Notes: generated by a model not told the origin, from the letters alone. DNA of 39,023 nt from Streptomyces sp. T39 (GCF_008042045.1 NZ_RDBP01000012.1:2549694-2588716), one strand, 5' to 3'. Counted from the first letter of the stretch, positions 19,649-28,067 are shown. Made by a program: numbers and translations.

Positions 19649-20348
19649 CACGCTCTTCGCCCGCCCGCAGGCGGGAGACCCCGCCGCCACGGCGGATCCG
19701 GATCCCGCCGGCCCGATACCGGGCGGGCAGGCCCCGGACGGCTCCCGGGGCGCCCCGCTGTCCGACGAGGGCGTCCAGGCATGGCAGCTGGACACCACCC
19801 GTGCCCCCATCGCGACGAAGATCGTGGTCGCGGGCGGCTTCGGCGTGGGCAAGACGACGTTCGTCGGCGCGGTCTCGGAGATCACCCCGCTCCAGACCGA
19901 GGCGCTGATGACGCAGGCCAGTGAGGAGACGGACGACCTCACGGCCACTCCCGACAAGACCACCACCACGGTGGCGATGGACTTCGGCCGGATCACGCTC
20001 GACGACGACCTGGTGCTCTACGTCTTCGGCACGCCCGGCCAGCAGCGCTTCTGGTTCATGTGGGACGACCTGGTGCGCGGGGCGATCGGTGCCGTCGTGA
20101 TGGCGGACACCCGACGGCTGCCGGACTGCTTCCCCGCTCTCGACTACTTCGAGAGCTGCGGGCTGCCGTACGTCGTCGCCGTCAACCACTTCGAGGGAAC
20201 GGCGGCCTACGAGGCCGAGGACGTCAGGGAAGCCCTGACGGTGCCTCCGCACGTGCCGGTGGTGATCATGGACGCGCGCAACCGCGTCACGGTCATCGAG
20301 TCGCTGCTCGCGCTCGTCGCCCACGCCCTCGAAGCAACCCCCGAATAA
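19629..20348 (+). CDS. cvnD: Conservon small GTPase (CvnD type)
   Basis: Predicted 239-residue Ras-like ATP/GTP-binding protein. After a Pro/Gly-rich leader of about 55 residues comes the P-loop GGFGVGKTT (Gly69 to Thr77). The switch region has TTTTVAMDFGRI, and FGTPGQQRF stands where other GTPases have DxxGQ. The NKxD base-recognition motif is replaced by NHFE, common in this family. It starts at a GTG (19629) inside cvnC, an overlap of 20 bp, with AAAGGG upstream. It probably cycles between nucleotide states under control of the roadblock and kinase proteins. Confidence 0.94.
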   Translation: MDSAASDTLFARPQAGDPAATADPDPAGPIPGGQAPDGSRGAPLSDEGVQAWQLDTTRAPIATKIVVAGGFGVGKTTFVGAVSEITPLQTEALMTQASEETDDLTATPDKTTTTVAMDFGRITLDDDLVLYVFGTPGQQRFWFMWDDLVRGAIGAVVMADTRRLPDCFPALDYFESCGLPYVVAVNHFEGTAAYEAEDVREALTVPPHVPVVIMDARNRVTVIESLLALVAHALEATPE

Positions 20349-20375
20349 CCTCCCGAACCACAACGGAGTCCCGCC

Positions 20376-21611
20376 ATGCGGAAGATACTCGTCGTCGGGG
20401 CCGGACAGTCCGGTCTCCAGCTCGCCCTCGGCCTGCAGTCGCAGGGCTACGAGGTCACCCTGATGTCCAACCGCACGGCGGACGAGATCCGGTCCGGCCG
20501 GGTCATGTCCACACAGTGCATGTTCCACACCGCCCTCCAGCACGAGCGCGATCTCGGCATCAACTTCTGGGAGTCCCAGGCACCGAGAATCGAGGGCCTC
20601 GGCGTCTCGGTCGCCGCGCCCGACGGCTCGCGTCCCATCGACTGGGTGGGCCGGCTGGACGGCTTCGCCCAGTCCGTCGACCAGCGCGTGAAGATGGCCG
20701 GCTGGATGGAGACGTTCGCCCAGCGCGGCGGACAGCTCGTCATCCACGGAGCCGCCGTCTCCGACCTGGACTACTTCTCCCGCACCTACGACCTGGTGCT
20801 GGTCTCGGCGGGCAAGGGCGAACTGGTCTCGATGTTCGGCCGGGACGCCTCGCGCTCCCCGTACGCCGAGCCGCAGCGCGCGCTGGCGGTGGCCTACGTC
20901 CACGGCCTCGGGCCGCGCCCCGAGCATCCCGACTTCGACGCGGTGCGGTGCAACCTCGTGCCGGGTGTGGGCGAGCTCTTCGTGATGCCGACGCTCACCA
21001 CCTCGGGCCGCGCCGACATCCTCTTCTGGGAGGGCGTCCCCGGCGGCCCGCTCGACGCCTTCCAGGGCGTCAAGGACCCGGCCGAGCACCTCTCCCTCAC
21101 GCTGGAGCTGATGGAGCGCTTCACGCCGTGGGAGTACGCGCGGGCCACCAAGGTGGAACTGACGGACGCCCAGGGCACGCTCGCCGGACGGTACGCCCCG
21201 ACCGTGCGCAACCCGATCGGCCGGCTCCCCGGCGGCGGACTCGTCCTCGGTGTCGCGGACGTCGTCGTCGCCAACGACCCGATCACCGGTCAGGGCTCCA
21301 ACTCGGCGTCCAAGTGCGCCGCTTCCTACCTGGCCTCGATCGTCGAGCACGGCGACCGCCCGTTCGACGCGGAGTGGATGCAGTCCGCCTTCGACCGCTA
21401 CTGGGAGACGGCGCAGCACGTCACCAAGTGGACGAACGCGATGCTCGGCGTGCCGCCGGAGCACGTCCTCAACCTGATCGGCGCGGCGGGCCAGCTGCAG
21501 CCGGTGGCGGACCGTTTCGCCAATGGGTTCAACGACCCGTCCGACTTCGAGAACTTCTTCTACGACCCGGAGAAGACGGGCGCCTACCTGGCCTCGGTCT
21601 CCGGCGCCTGA
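20376..21611 (+). CDS. Styrene/indole monooxygenase-like FAD protein
   Basis: Predicted 411-residue flavoprotein of the StyA group within the PHBH-like monooxygenase fold. FAD is bound by the Rossmann motif VVGAGQSG (8-13) and by the late motif GVADVVVANDPITGQGSN (DPxxGQG). StyA-type enzymes use reduced FAD supplied by a separate reductase (StyB); no reductase is encoded here. It lies 27 bp after cvnD with GGAG before the ATG, and no terminator separates them, so it is the fifth gene of the operon. Other conservons end in cytochrome P450 genes; here a flavin monooxygenase takes that place. Substrate unknown. Confidence 0.88.
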   Translation: MRKILVVGAGQSGLQLALGLQSQGYEVTLMSNRTADEIRSGRVMSTQCMFHTALQHERDLGINFWESQAPRIEGLGVSVAAPDGSRPIDWVGRLDGFAQSVDQRVKMAGWMETFAQRGGQLVIHGAAVSDLDYFSRTYDLVLVSAGKGELVSMFGRDASRSPYAEPQRALAVAYVHGLGPRPEHPDFDAVRCNLVPGVGELFVMPTLTTSGRADILFWEGVPGGPLDAFQGVKDPAEHLSLTLELMERFTPWEYARATKVELTDAQGTLAGRYAPTVRNPIGRLPGGGLVLGVADVVVANDPITGQGSNSASKCAASYLASIVEHGDRPFDAEWMQSAFDRYWETAQHVTKWTNAMLGVPPEHVLNLIGAAGQLQPVADRFANGFNDPSDFENFFYDPEKTGAYLASVSGA

Positions 21612-21627
21612 TCCCGCCGGCACGGCA

Positions 21628-21660
21628 GCGCCCCCGGTCCCTCCGGCGGACCGGGGGCGC
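21628..21660. terminator. Terminator of the conservon operon
   Basis: A perfect 13-bp GC stem (21628-21640 with 21648-21660) around a 7-nt loop starts 16 bp after the flavoprotein stop. Confidence 0.8.
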
Positions 21661-21871
21661 CGTCGTGCGCCGCTGGTCCGGCGGCGGCCTCCTGGCCTTC
21701 CGGCCTTCCGGCCGCCGGGCCGGGACGGACCGGCGCGCCGTCGCACACCGGCCCGGGACGGGGAGGCGGGCCGCCGGGCCGGTCACGCGGGCGGGTGGGA
21801 CGGCCGTGCTCTCACTCGATGCACGGCTGGGCGGGTCACAGGGCGTGCGGGTCCGCTGCGCCGCGCGGGGT
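21661..21871. other. Spacer with possible 3' remnant of the disrupted kinase-like gene
   Basis: About 210 bp with no sure gene. On the minus strand, 21836-21871 reads TPRGAADPHAL then TGA with high third-position GC. It may be the original C-terminus of the gene broken by the inverted repeat. Confidence 0.3.
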
Positions 21872-22488
21872 ACGCCGGAGCAGGCCGCCGGGGCGCAGCC
21901 CGGTCCCGCGTCGGACCTCTTCGTCCTCGGCCAGCTGCTGACCTACGCGGCGACGGGGACGACCCCGCTGGCCGACGCGGACGCCATCGCACACGGCGAG
22001 CCCGACCTCGCGGCGGTCCCGGACGGCCTGCGCGGGGTGGTGGCCGGTGGCGGTGGCTGGAGGTCTGCGGGCGCGGGTGTGCCGTGCGGGTCCGCCGCCG
22101 GGGTGTCCGCATCCGCGGCGTCCGCGGCGCTCCCCGCCCCCGCCGGGGCGGTGCCCGACAGGTGGGCGACCTCCGCCGCCTGCGCGGCGAGTGCGGCGGT
22201 GACGGCGTCGGGGAGCCAGGTGCCGCGGGCGAGGGCCGCTGCGCCCTCCAGGGCGAGGTCCGCCGCCACCGTTCCGGCCGGGGGGCGGTCCTCGGGGGAC
22301 TTCGCCAGGCACCGGGCCACCACCCCGCGCAGGCCGTCCGGGACCGCCGCGAGGTCGGGCTCGCCGTGTGCGATGGCGTCCGCGTCGGCCAGCGGGGTCG
22401 TCCCCGTCGCCGCGTAGGTCAGCAGCTGGCCGAGGACGAAGAGGTCCGACGCGGGACCGGGCTGCGCCCCGGCGGCCTGCTCCGGCGT
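21872..22488. repeat. 174-bp perfect inverted repeat
   Basis: The segment 21872-22045 is the exact reverse complement of 22315-22488; the two arms flank a 269-bp spacer. The right arm is coding sequence of the minus-strand kinase-like gene. The left arm is an inverted copy that reads into the 3' end of the same frame. I compared the arms base by base and found no mismatch. Confidence 0.97.
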
Positions 22489-23022
22489 GAGGTAGCCGAG
22501 TTTCACCGTCAGCTGGCCGTCGGCTCCGGCCTCGGCCACGACCGCCGCGCCCAGCGCGCCCAGGGCGGTCAGCCGCGGGCCGTCCGCCGCGAGCAGCACG
22601 GTGTCGGGCGACAGCCCCTGGAGCACGGTCCCGGTGGCGTGGACCCGTGACAGCGTCTCGGCGAGCGCGGCGCCCAGGACCCGCACCGCCCGCTCCGGCA
22701 GCGGCCCGGCGAGCGTGATCGCCTCGCGGAGGGTGACCGCGGGCAGATAGCCGCTCGCCGTCCACAGCAGCGGACCGTCCGTGGACGCCTCCACCGGCTC
22801 CACCCAGCCCCCGGACAGCCGCTGCGCCCTGCGCGTCTCGTGCCCGAAGCGGCGCCGGTAGGCGGGCACCTCGGCGAGCTGCGGCCGGACCAGTGCCACC
22901 ACGGACGGTGTGCCGTCCGCGGCGAGCGCGAGGTACCGGACCGAGCCCGCCGACTCCCTCGTCCTGGCCAGCACGCGGTACGGGCCGATCCGCAGCGGAT
23001 CGTCCTGGTGCAACGGCTCCAT
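21943..23022 (-). pseudogene. Kinase-fold protein without catalytic residues, 3' end disrupted by the inverted repeat
   Basis: An open frame of 359 residues. Residues about 10-265 resemble a Hanks-type kinase (IGPYRVLARTRES ... LTPEQAAGAQPGPASDLFVLGQLL). The catalytic landmarks are gone: the beta-3 Lys region reads VALVRP, the HRDxKxxN loop reads LQGLSPDT, and DFG reads LGA. It should be a pseudokinase. After a Pro-rich linker (DLQPPPPAT) the frame runs into the antisense copy of its own sequence and stops at 21943, so the last ~35 residues are nonsense. From memory, relatives have a further membrane or PQQ-propeller part. I chose the ATG at 23022 (MEPLHQDD), 9 nt after GGGGG. Confidence 0.7.
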
Positions 23023-23196
23023 CGCGAGCATCCCCCTGGTGACGCGGCCCTGAGGCCCGGCTCGCCTCCGGGGCGTCCACGGCGGTTCCGACGGTCGATC
23101 GCGCCCGGCCCCCGTTCCCCGGGACCTGCGCGTCCTCCCTCGCGGCGCCGCCGCGCCCCTTCGGCTCGTACGCCGTGTGTGACGGTCGCCGTGATC

Positions 23197-23472
23197 CTAT
23201 GGCGTGCCGTTCGGCTTCGACCAGGGCCAGCGCAGCTCGCGCCGCTCGACGCCCTCGGGCGCGTACTCGTACTTCCAGCCGCGCAGCAGCCCGAGGCGCC
23301 GGGTGTAGCCGGAGGGCACGCGGCGGTAGGCGTGCACGGTCGGCGGGGTGCCGTCGTCGTGCGGGACGGGGACCTTGTACCACTTCGGAGGGTGGCCCGT
23401 GGGGCCGGTCAGGACCGGCAGCACGCGCCCGTCGAGGGGGCCGCCGACGAACGGGGTGTTCTCGCTTCTCAC
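23197..23472 (-). CDS. Small hypothetical protein
   Basis: A 91-residue frame starting at GTG 23472. It is rich in Pro, Arg, Trp and Tyr, with the segments NTPFVGGPLDGRVLPVL and PPKWYKVPVP and a C-terminus GLLRGWKYEYAPEG. No signal or membrane helix and no recognised family. The composition is that of a real protein rather than a shadow frame, and no better frame overlaps it. The ribosome site is weak. Confidence 0.65.
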   Translation of the reverse strand: MRSENTPFVGGPLDGRVLPVLTGPTGHPPKWYKVPVPHDDGTPPTVHAYRRVPSGYTRRLGLLRGWKYEYAPEGVERRELRWPWSKPNGTP

Positions 23473-23550
23473 CCGGACAGTGTCACAGCAGGCGGCCCCG
23501 GGCTCACAGCGGACGGCCCGGACCAGGGAGGTCCGGGGGAAGGGGCCGGC

Positions 23551-24279
23551 TCACAGCAGACGGGCCGCGCCGCCCAGCACGGGGCCCAGCCGCTCCGCCA
23601 GCCTCGCGACCCGCCCGCCCGGTTCCTCCTGGGGCAGCAGCCCGGCGACGACGGCCGCGGTCTCCGCGTCCGACGCGGCCGTGACCGCGAGCAGCCCGAG
23701 CAGGTGGTCCACCAGCCAGTCGCGCAGCTCCCCGGCCGGCGGCGCCTTCTCCTCGTCGATCCAGATCAGCGAGGCGGCCTCGACGGACGCGATCCAGGTG
23801 CGGACCATCAGGCCGAGCCGGTGTCCGGGGCGGCCCACCCCGAGATGGACGAGGATCTGCTCGGCCGCGGCCCGCCGCACCTCGTCGACGATGGCCGTCG
23901 TGCGAGAGGTCTCCGCGACGCTCCCGCCGCGCATCAGCGCGCTGAAACCGGCGTCGTGCTCGTCGACGAACCGCAGATAGCGGTCGAGGACCCGGGCGAC
24001 GCGTTCGGTCGGCGGCCCGGCGGCCGGTTCGGCGAAGCAGCTCTCCAGCTGGTCGGCGGCCGAACGCAGCGCCGCCTCGTAGAGCTGCTGCTTCCCGCCG
24101 GGGAAGTAGCGGTAGACGAGCGGCCGGGAGACTCCGGCCGCCTCCGCCACGTCGTCGAGCGAGACGTCCTCCGGCGGCCGGTGTGCGAAGAGTCCGAGCG
24201 CCGACACGAGCAGCTGCGCCCGGCGCTCCTCCACACTGAGCCGTCGGTACGCGGGGCCGGCGGAAGCGGGACTGGTCAT
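23551..24279 (-). CDS. TetR-family transcriptional regulator
   Basis: Predicted 242-residue repressor. The N-terminal HTH is classical: RRAQLLVSALGLFAHRPPEDVSLDDVAEAAGVSRPLVYRYFPGGKQQLYEAAL in outline, with recognition helix VSRPLVYRYF (about residues 50-59). The C-terminal helical domain would bind a ligand. It follows the AurF-like gene by 43 bp on the same strand, so it is probably co-transcribed with it and controls the shared divergent promoter with the second diiron gene. The ATG at 24279 has a poor ribosome site. Confidence 0.92.
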   Translation of the reverse strand: MTSPASAGPAYRRLSVEERRAQLLVSALGLFAHRPPEDVSLDDVAEAAGVSRPLVYRYFPGGKQQLYEAALRSAADQLESCFAEPAAGPPTERVARVLDRYLRFVDEHDAGFSALMRGGSVAETSRTTAIVDEVRRAAAEQILVHLGVGRPGHRLGLMVRTWIASVEAASLIWIDEEKAPPAGELRDWLVDHLLGLLAVTAASDAETAAVVAGLLPQEEPGGRVARLAERLGPVLGGAARLL

Positions 24280-24322
24280 GCACCGCAGACTAACCGCCGT
24301 CTTCACCGCGTCTCCCCGTTCC

Positions 24323-25258
24323 TCACGCGAGAAGCCCGGAGCTCTTCCACAGCCGGCGGCCGGGGCCGCGCAGCACGCCGATGTCGTCCAGGAAGTCGGT
24401 CAGCCTGCGGGCGCCGCTCTGCATGACCTCCCGGCGGTGCCCGCTGGCGTTCACCTGGGCCACCGCCTCCCGCCGGTCGAGGCCGACGTTCTCGTACACC
24501 TGGGGGTTGACGAAGCAGACGCTGAACACCCGGGCCGCCTGCCCGCAGCTCAGCCGGGTCAGCTCCTGCTCCCAGCGCGGGGCGGTGACCATCTGCCGGC
24601 GCAACTCCTCGCGGGCGTACCGCACATGACGGGCCTCCTCCACCACGTGGATGCGAGTGACCCCGCGCACCAGCGTCTGCACGCGCTCGTCGGGGAACGT
24701 CAGACGCTGCATCCAGTCGAGGATCTCCTCGCCGAGCAGGGTCGCCGCGAACGAACCGGGCGTCGTGGAGACGGTCTTCAGCACCCGGGCCAGGTTGTGG
24801 TAGATCCTCGGCACCGCATAGGCGGGAGCGCCGCCCTTCTGGATCATCCGCGCGAACATCATCGAGTGCCGGCACTCGTCGGCGATCTCGGTGAGCGCGT
24901 ACCGCACGTGGTTGCTGGTCACCGACTTGTCGTAGATGTGCCGGACCAGGAGCTGCATCAGGATGATCTCGAACCAGATGCCGAGGGAGGCCAGCGAGGC
25001 GGCCTCGTGCCGCGCCAGGTCCATCCGCTGCTCCTCGGACATCCTGCGCCACATCGGGGTGTCGTAGAGGGACACCAGCTCCGGCGGCCAGAACCACCTG
25101 CCGTCCTCGATCGGGGCGTCCCAGTCGAGCTCCTTGTCGGGGTCGAAGGAGTGCTTCGCCGAGGACTCCAGCAGCCGGGCCGCGACCTGCTCGCGGTCCC
25201 GGAGGGGTCCCAGCGCGTCGCGGAGCAGCTGGATGTCGCCGTGGGCTGCGGTCGTCAT
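24323..25258 (-). CDS. AurF-like diiron oxygenase
   Basis: Predicted 311-residue helical protein related to p-aminobenzoate N-oxygenase AurF. Iron ligands fit the AurF pattern: Glu97 (GIWFEII), Glu128 and His131 (DECRH), Glu177 (LGEEIL), His204, Glu208 and His211 (IHVVEEARH). The last group has the same H-x3-E-x2-H spacing as AurF. Such enzymes oxidise amines or related substrates with dioxygen. The ATG at 25258 follows GAGGTG. It is divergent from a second diiron gene and is followed by TetR. Substrate unknown. Confidence 0.87.
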   Translation of the reverse strand: MTTAAHGDIQLLRDALGPLRDREQVAARLLESSAKHSFDPDKELDWDAPIEDGRWFWPPELVSLYDTPMWRRMSEEQRMDLARHEAASLASLGIWFEIILMQLLVRHIYDKSVTSNHVRYALTEIADECRHSMMFARMIQKGGAPAYAVPRIYHNLARVLKTVSTTPGSFAATLLGEEILDWMQRLTFPDERVQTLVRGVTRIHVVEEARHVRYAREELRRQMVTAPRWEQELTRLSCGQAARVFSVCFVNPQVYENVGLDRREAVAQVNASGHRREVMQSGARRLTDFLDDIGVLRGPGRRLWKSSGLLA

Positions 25259-25434
25259 GAGGGCACCTCGCGATGGACTCGGAGCGGTTCGACAGTTATG
25301 AGACCGCTTGTCAGCAGAGCCGTCAATCCTTCGCGCACGACTTGTTGACTCCGTGTCTACCACCGTGTGACTCTGCCAACTGCCCCTGCACAGCGGTGAG
25401 TACACAACGGACGACGAGCCGAAGGAGCCGCCCC
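25259..25434. promoter_or_regulatory. Shared divergent promoter region of the two diiron genes
   Basis: This 176-bp gap separates the two start codons. Possible regulator sites are GACA-N14-TGTC (25291-25312), with 4-bp arms only, and the direct repeat CCGTGT near 25350-25370. On the minus strand a TTGACG is followed about 20 nt later by CATAAC, which may be a promoter. None is strong on its own. Confidence 0.45.
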
Positions 25435-26562
25435 GTGTCGACGCAGGACCGCTACACCACAGCGCCGCAGAGCACCCTCTGGCAGGTGCCGGCCACCGGC
25501 TCGGCGCGCTTCACCTGGGAGTACGAGGACGGGCGCGACCGGCTCCTCGCCCTATACCAGAAGGGCAAGGACAAGCAGTGGGACGGTGCCCGGCGCATCG
25601 ACTGGGAGCTGGAGGTCGACCCGTACGACCCCCTCGGCACCCCCGACGAGGCGCTGACGCTGTACGGCACCCGCCACTGGGCGAAGATGTCCGAGAAGGA
25701 CAAGGCGGAGCTGCGCCGGCACTACACCTCCTGGCAGTTCAGCCAGTTCCTCCACGGCGAGCAGGGCGCCATGGTCTGCGCGGCCCGGATCGTCGAATCG
25801 GTGCCCGACCTCGACGCCAAGTTCTACTCCGCCACGCAGACCATGGACGAGGCCCGGCACGCGGAGATCTACAGCCGGTTCCTGCACGAGAAGGTCGGGA
25901 TGCTCTACCCGATCAACGACAACCTCCAGTCCCTGCTCGGGGACACGCTGCGCGACTCGCGGTGGGACATGCCCTACCTCGGGATGCAGGTCCTCATCGA
26001 GGGGCTCGCCCTGGCCGCGTTCGGCATGATCCGCGACACCACCACCAAGCCGCTGCCGAAGCAGATCCTGGCCTATGTGATGCAGGACGAGGCCCGCCAC
26101 GTGGCCTTCGGACGGATGGCCCTGCGCGACTACTACCGGCAGCTCGGCGACGCCGAACTGCGCGAGCGCGAGGAGTTCGTCATCGAGGGCTGCTACCTGA
26201 TGCGCGACCGGCTGCGCGGCGTCGAGGTCCTGGAGAACTTCGGCGTCTCGAAGAAGGAGGCGGAGGAGTACACCGAGCAGTCGGAGTTCCTGCACCTGTT
26301 CCGCAAGCTGTTGTTCAGCCGGATCGTGCCCTGCGTCAAGGACATCGGCCTGTGGGGCGAGCGGCTCCAGAAGGCCTATCTCGACATGGGCGTCTTCGAG
26401 TTGGGCGACGCCAGCCTCGACCTGCTCATGACCCAGGACGAGGAGATCGCCGAGCAGCTCGACCGCGAACGCTTCGCCGTGGAGGAGCGCGAGCGGGTCG
26501 CCGAGGTGACCCGGGCGATCGACGAGGGCGCCAAGATCACCGGGGACGGGGCCGCGGGCTGA
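25435..26562 (+). CDS. Ferritin-like carboxylate-bridged diiron protein
   Basis: Predicted 375-residue protein of the ferritin-like/RNR-R2-like fold. It has a full set of six iron ligands by pattern: Glu109 (LHGEQG), Glu139 and His142 (MDEARH), Glu189 (VLIEGLA), Glu219 and His222 (QDEARH). A long helical C-terminus is rich in Glu and Arg. The GTG at 25435 (VSTQDRYTT) has GGAG 7 nt upstream, which decides the start over the longer frame from 25273. The two-ExxH arrangement is typical of oxygen-activating enzymes or oxidoreductase subunits, not storage ferritin. Divergent from the AurF-like gene. Substrate unknown. Confidence 0.88.
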   Translation: MSTQDRYTTAPQSTLWQVPATGSARFTWEYEDGRDRLLALYQKGKDKQWDGARRIDWELEVDPYDPLGTPDEALTLYGTRHWAKMSEKDKAELRRHYTSWQFSQFLHGEQGAMVCAARIVESVPDLDAKFYSATQTMDEARHAEIYSRFLHEKVGMLYPINDNLQSLLGDTLRDSRWDMPYLGMQVLIEGLALAAFGMIRDTTTKPLPKQILAYVMQDEARHVAFGRMALRDYYRQLGDAELREREEFVIEGCYLMRDRLRGVEVLENFGVSKKEAEEYTEQSEFLHLFRKLLFSRIVPCVKDIGLWGERLQKAYLDMGVFELGDASLDLLMTQDEEIAEQLDRERFAVEERERVAEVTRAIDEGAKITGDGAAG

Positions 26563-26590
26563 CCGGTCCCGCCGCCGTGCACCGCTGCCC

Positions 26591-27640
26591 TCACGGCCGC
26601 AGGGCGGGCAGATGCCGCTGCGCCGCCACCGCGGTCTCCAGCAGCGCGGCGTCCGCGCCGCGCCGCGCGACCAGTTGGAGTCCCACCGGGCAGCCGTCGG
26701 GGCCGAGGCCCGCGGGGACGGAGGCCGCCGGGTGGCCGCTCAGGTTGAACGCCCAGGCCAGCGACGTGGAGTAGACCCGGCCCGGACCGTCGTGACCGTG
26801 CGCCCGGTTGGGGGTCGCCGGGGTGAGCAGCACGTCCGCGTCGGCGAAGACGGCGTCGAGCCGGCGGTCGTTCTCCGCGCGCACCGCCGCTCCGTCCGCC
26901 GGCCGCGCGGCCCGCACCGCGCTCCAGGCGTCCGCGGGGTCCAGCAGGACGGCGTCCCGCCCCGACAGCCGGATCACCCCGGCGGACTCCAGCCGGGCCA
27001 CCGCGGCGCCCGCGACGGCCAGCACCTCCCGGTCGACCTCGGCGAACCCGAGCGCCGGCGACCACACGGCACGCAGCGGCAGCAGCGGGGGAGCCGCCTC
27101 GCCCGAGCCGAGCAGGCAGCGCAGAAACGGGCGGGCGTCCTCGGCCGTACGGGTCAGCAGACCGGGCGACGCCAGCCCCGTGCGGTCGGGGGTCGGCAGC
27201 AGGCCGTTCGTCGTCTTCAGCCCGAACACCCCGCACCACGCGGCCGGGATGCGCACCGAGCCCGCCCCGTCCCCGCCGGTGGCGACCTGGGCCATGCCCG
27301 TCGCGACGGCCGCCGCCGCCCCGGCGGAGGAGCCGCCCGGCGTCCGGTCGGCACGCCACGGGTTGCGGGTCGGGCCGTGGGCCCCGAGCCCCCACGTCAT
27401 CCACTCCGAGCCGGACCGGGGCACCGAGGTCGCGCCGACGGGGACGGCGCCGGCCGCCGTCAGGCGCCGGGCGGCGTACGCGCGGATGCCCGCCGGCCCC
27501 TTGACCGCCAACGGCACCCCGGCGAGCGGCAGCGACGCCTCCGGCTCCGCCGCCCGGGCCTCCGCGGCCCACACCTCGGTGAAGGCGCTCACCTCCGGGT
27601 CGAGCCGCGCGACGTTCTCCAGTGCCTCCGCCAACTCCAT
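26591..27640 (-). CDS. Short amidase-signature protein
   Basis: Predicted 349-residue amidase. The Ser-cisSer-Lys triad is visible: Lys47 (PLAVKG), cis-Ser104 (TPGGSSAG) and nucleophile Ser128 (GDGAGSVRIP), with the 24-residue Ser-Ser spacing of the family. At 349 residues it is about 100 shorter than typical amidases; part of the shortening lies just after Lys47, where the usual VKDNxxxxG segment is reduced. It should still hydrolyse an amide, but the substrate cannot be told. The ATG at 27640 follows GGGAGG. It is convergent with the diiron gene, 28 bp away. Confidence 0.87.
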   Translation of the reverse strand: MELAEALENVARLDPEVSAFTEVWAAEARAAEPEASLPLAGVPLAVKGPAGIRAYAARRLTAAGAVPVGATSVPRSGSEWMTWGLGAHGPTRNPWRADRTPGGSSAGAAAAVATGMAQVATGGDGAGSVRIPAAWCGVFGLKTTNGLLPTPDRTGLASPGLLTRTAEDARPFLRCLLGSGEAAPPLLPLRAVWSPALGFAEVDREVLAVAGAAVARLESAGVIRLSGRDAVLLDPADAWSAVRAARPADGAAVRAENDRRLDAVFADADVLLTPATPNRAHGHDGPGRVYSTSLAWAFNLSGHPAASVPAGLGPDGCPVGLQLVARRGADAALLETAVAAQRHLPALRP

Positions 27641-28067
27641 GCCCCCATCCTCCCGGGCGCGGCGCACCCCGACCGGCGTTCCCTGCGACGGGGCTGCGTG
27701 ACGGGGCGTCTTGGGGGGCCTCGATCGCCGGCGGGGCCGGTTTCCCGGCGTGCAGCCGGGTCCGGATGCGTGGCCGGGTCCGGTGGGGCTCTGCCCGCAT
27801 CCCGCGCCTCACGCGCCGGCGGGGCCGGTCTGCCGGCCACGGCCGCAGGCCGTGCCGCGTCCGCCGGGGCGCCGGTGGGTCCGGATGCGCAGCCAGGTCC
27901 CGGTGGGGTTGGTCTGCCGGCGTGCAGCCAGGTCCGGATGTGTGGCCGGGTCCGGCGGGGCTCTGCCCCGCGCCCCGCGCCTCAAGCGCCGGCGGGGCTG
28001 GTCTGCCGACCACGGCCGCAGGCCGTGCCGCGTCCACCGGGGCGCCGGTGGGGCTGGTCGACCCGGT
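27641..28067. repeat. Repeat-rich spacer with two ~135-bp direct copies
   Basis: This 427-bp gap between the PBP gene and the amidase gene contains no convincing gene. Copies at 27745-27879 and 27917-28052 are near-identical, each with a unit of the form GCCGGCGGGGC(C/T)GGTCTGCCG. A further half-unit lies near 27727-27755 and another near 27897-27917. This type of GC-rich element is common between Streptomyces genes and can fold into hairpins that may end transcription from the PBP gene. Confidence 0.85.

Noticed and set aside
21800..22060. Plus-strand frame VLSLDARLGG... GTPEQAAGAQPG as a gene
   Set aside because: It is the sense reading of the inverted copy of the kinase-like gene; no start, fold or stop fits a separate protein.
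25291..25312. GACA-N14-TGTC as a firm TetR operator
   Set aside because: Only 4-bp arms match; listed as a weak candidate in the promoter region only.
23551..26562. AurF-like, diiron and TetR genes as a secondary-metabolite cluster
   Set aside because: No carrier protein, synthase or transport genes are nearby.
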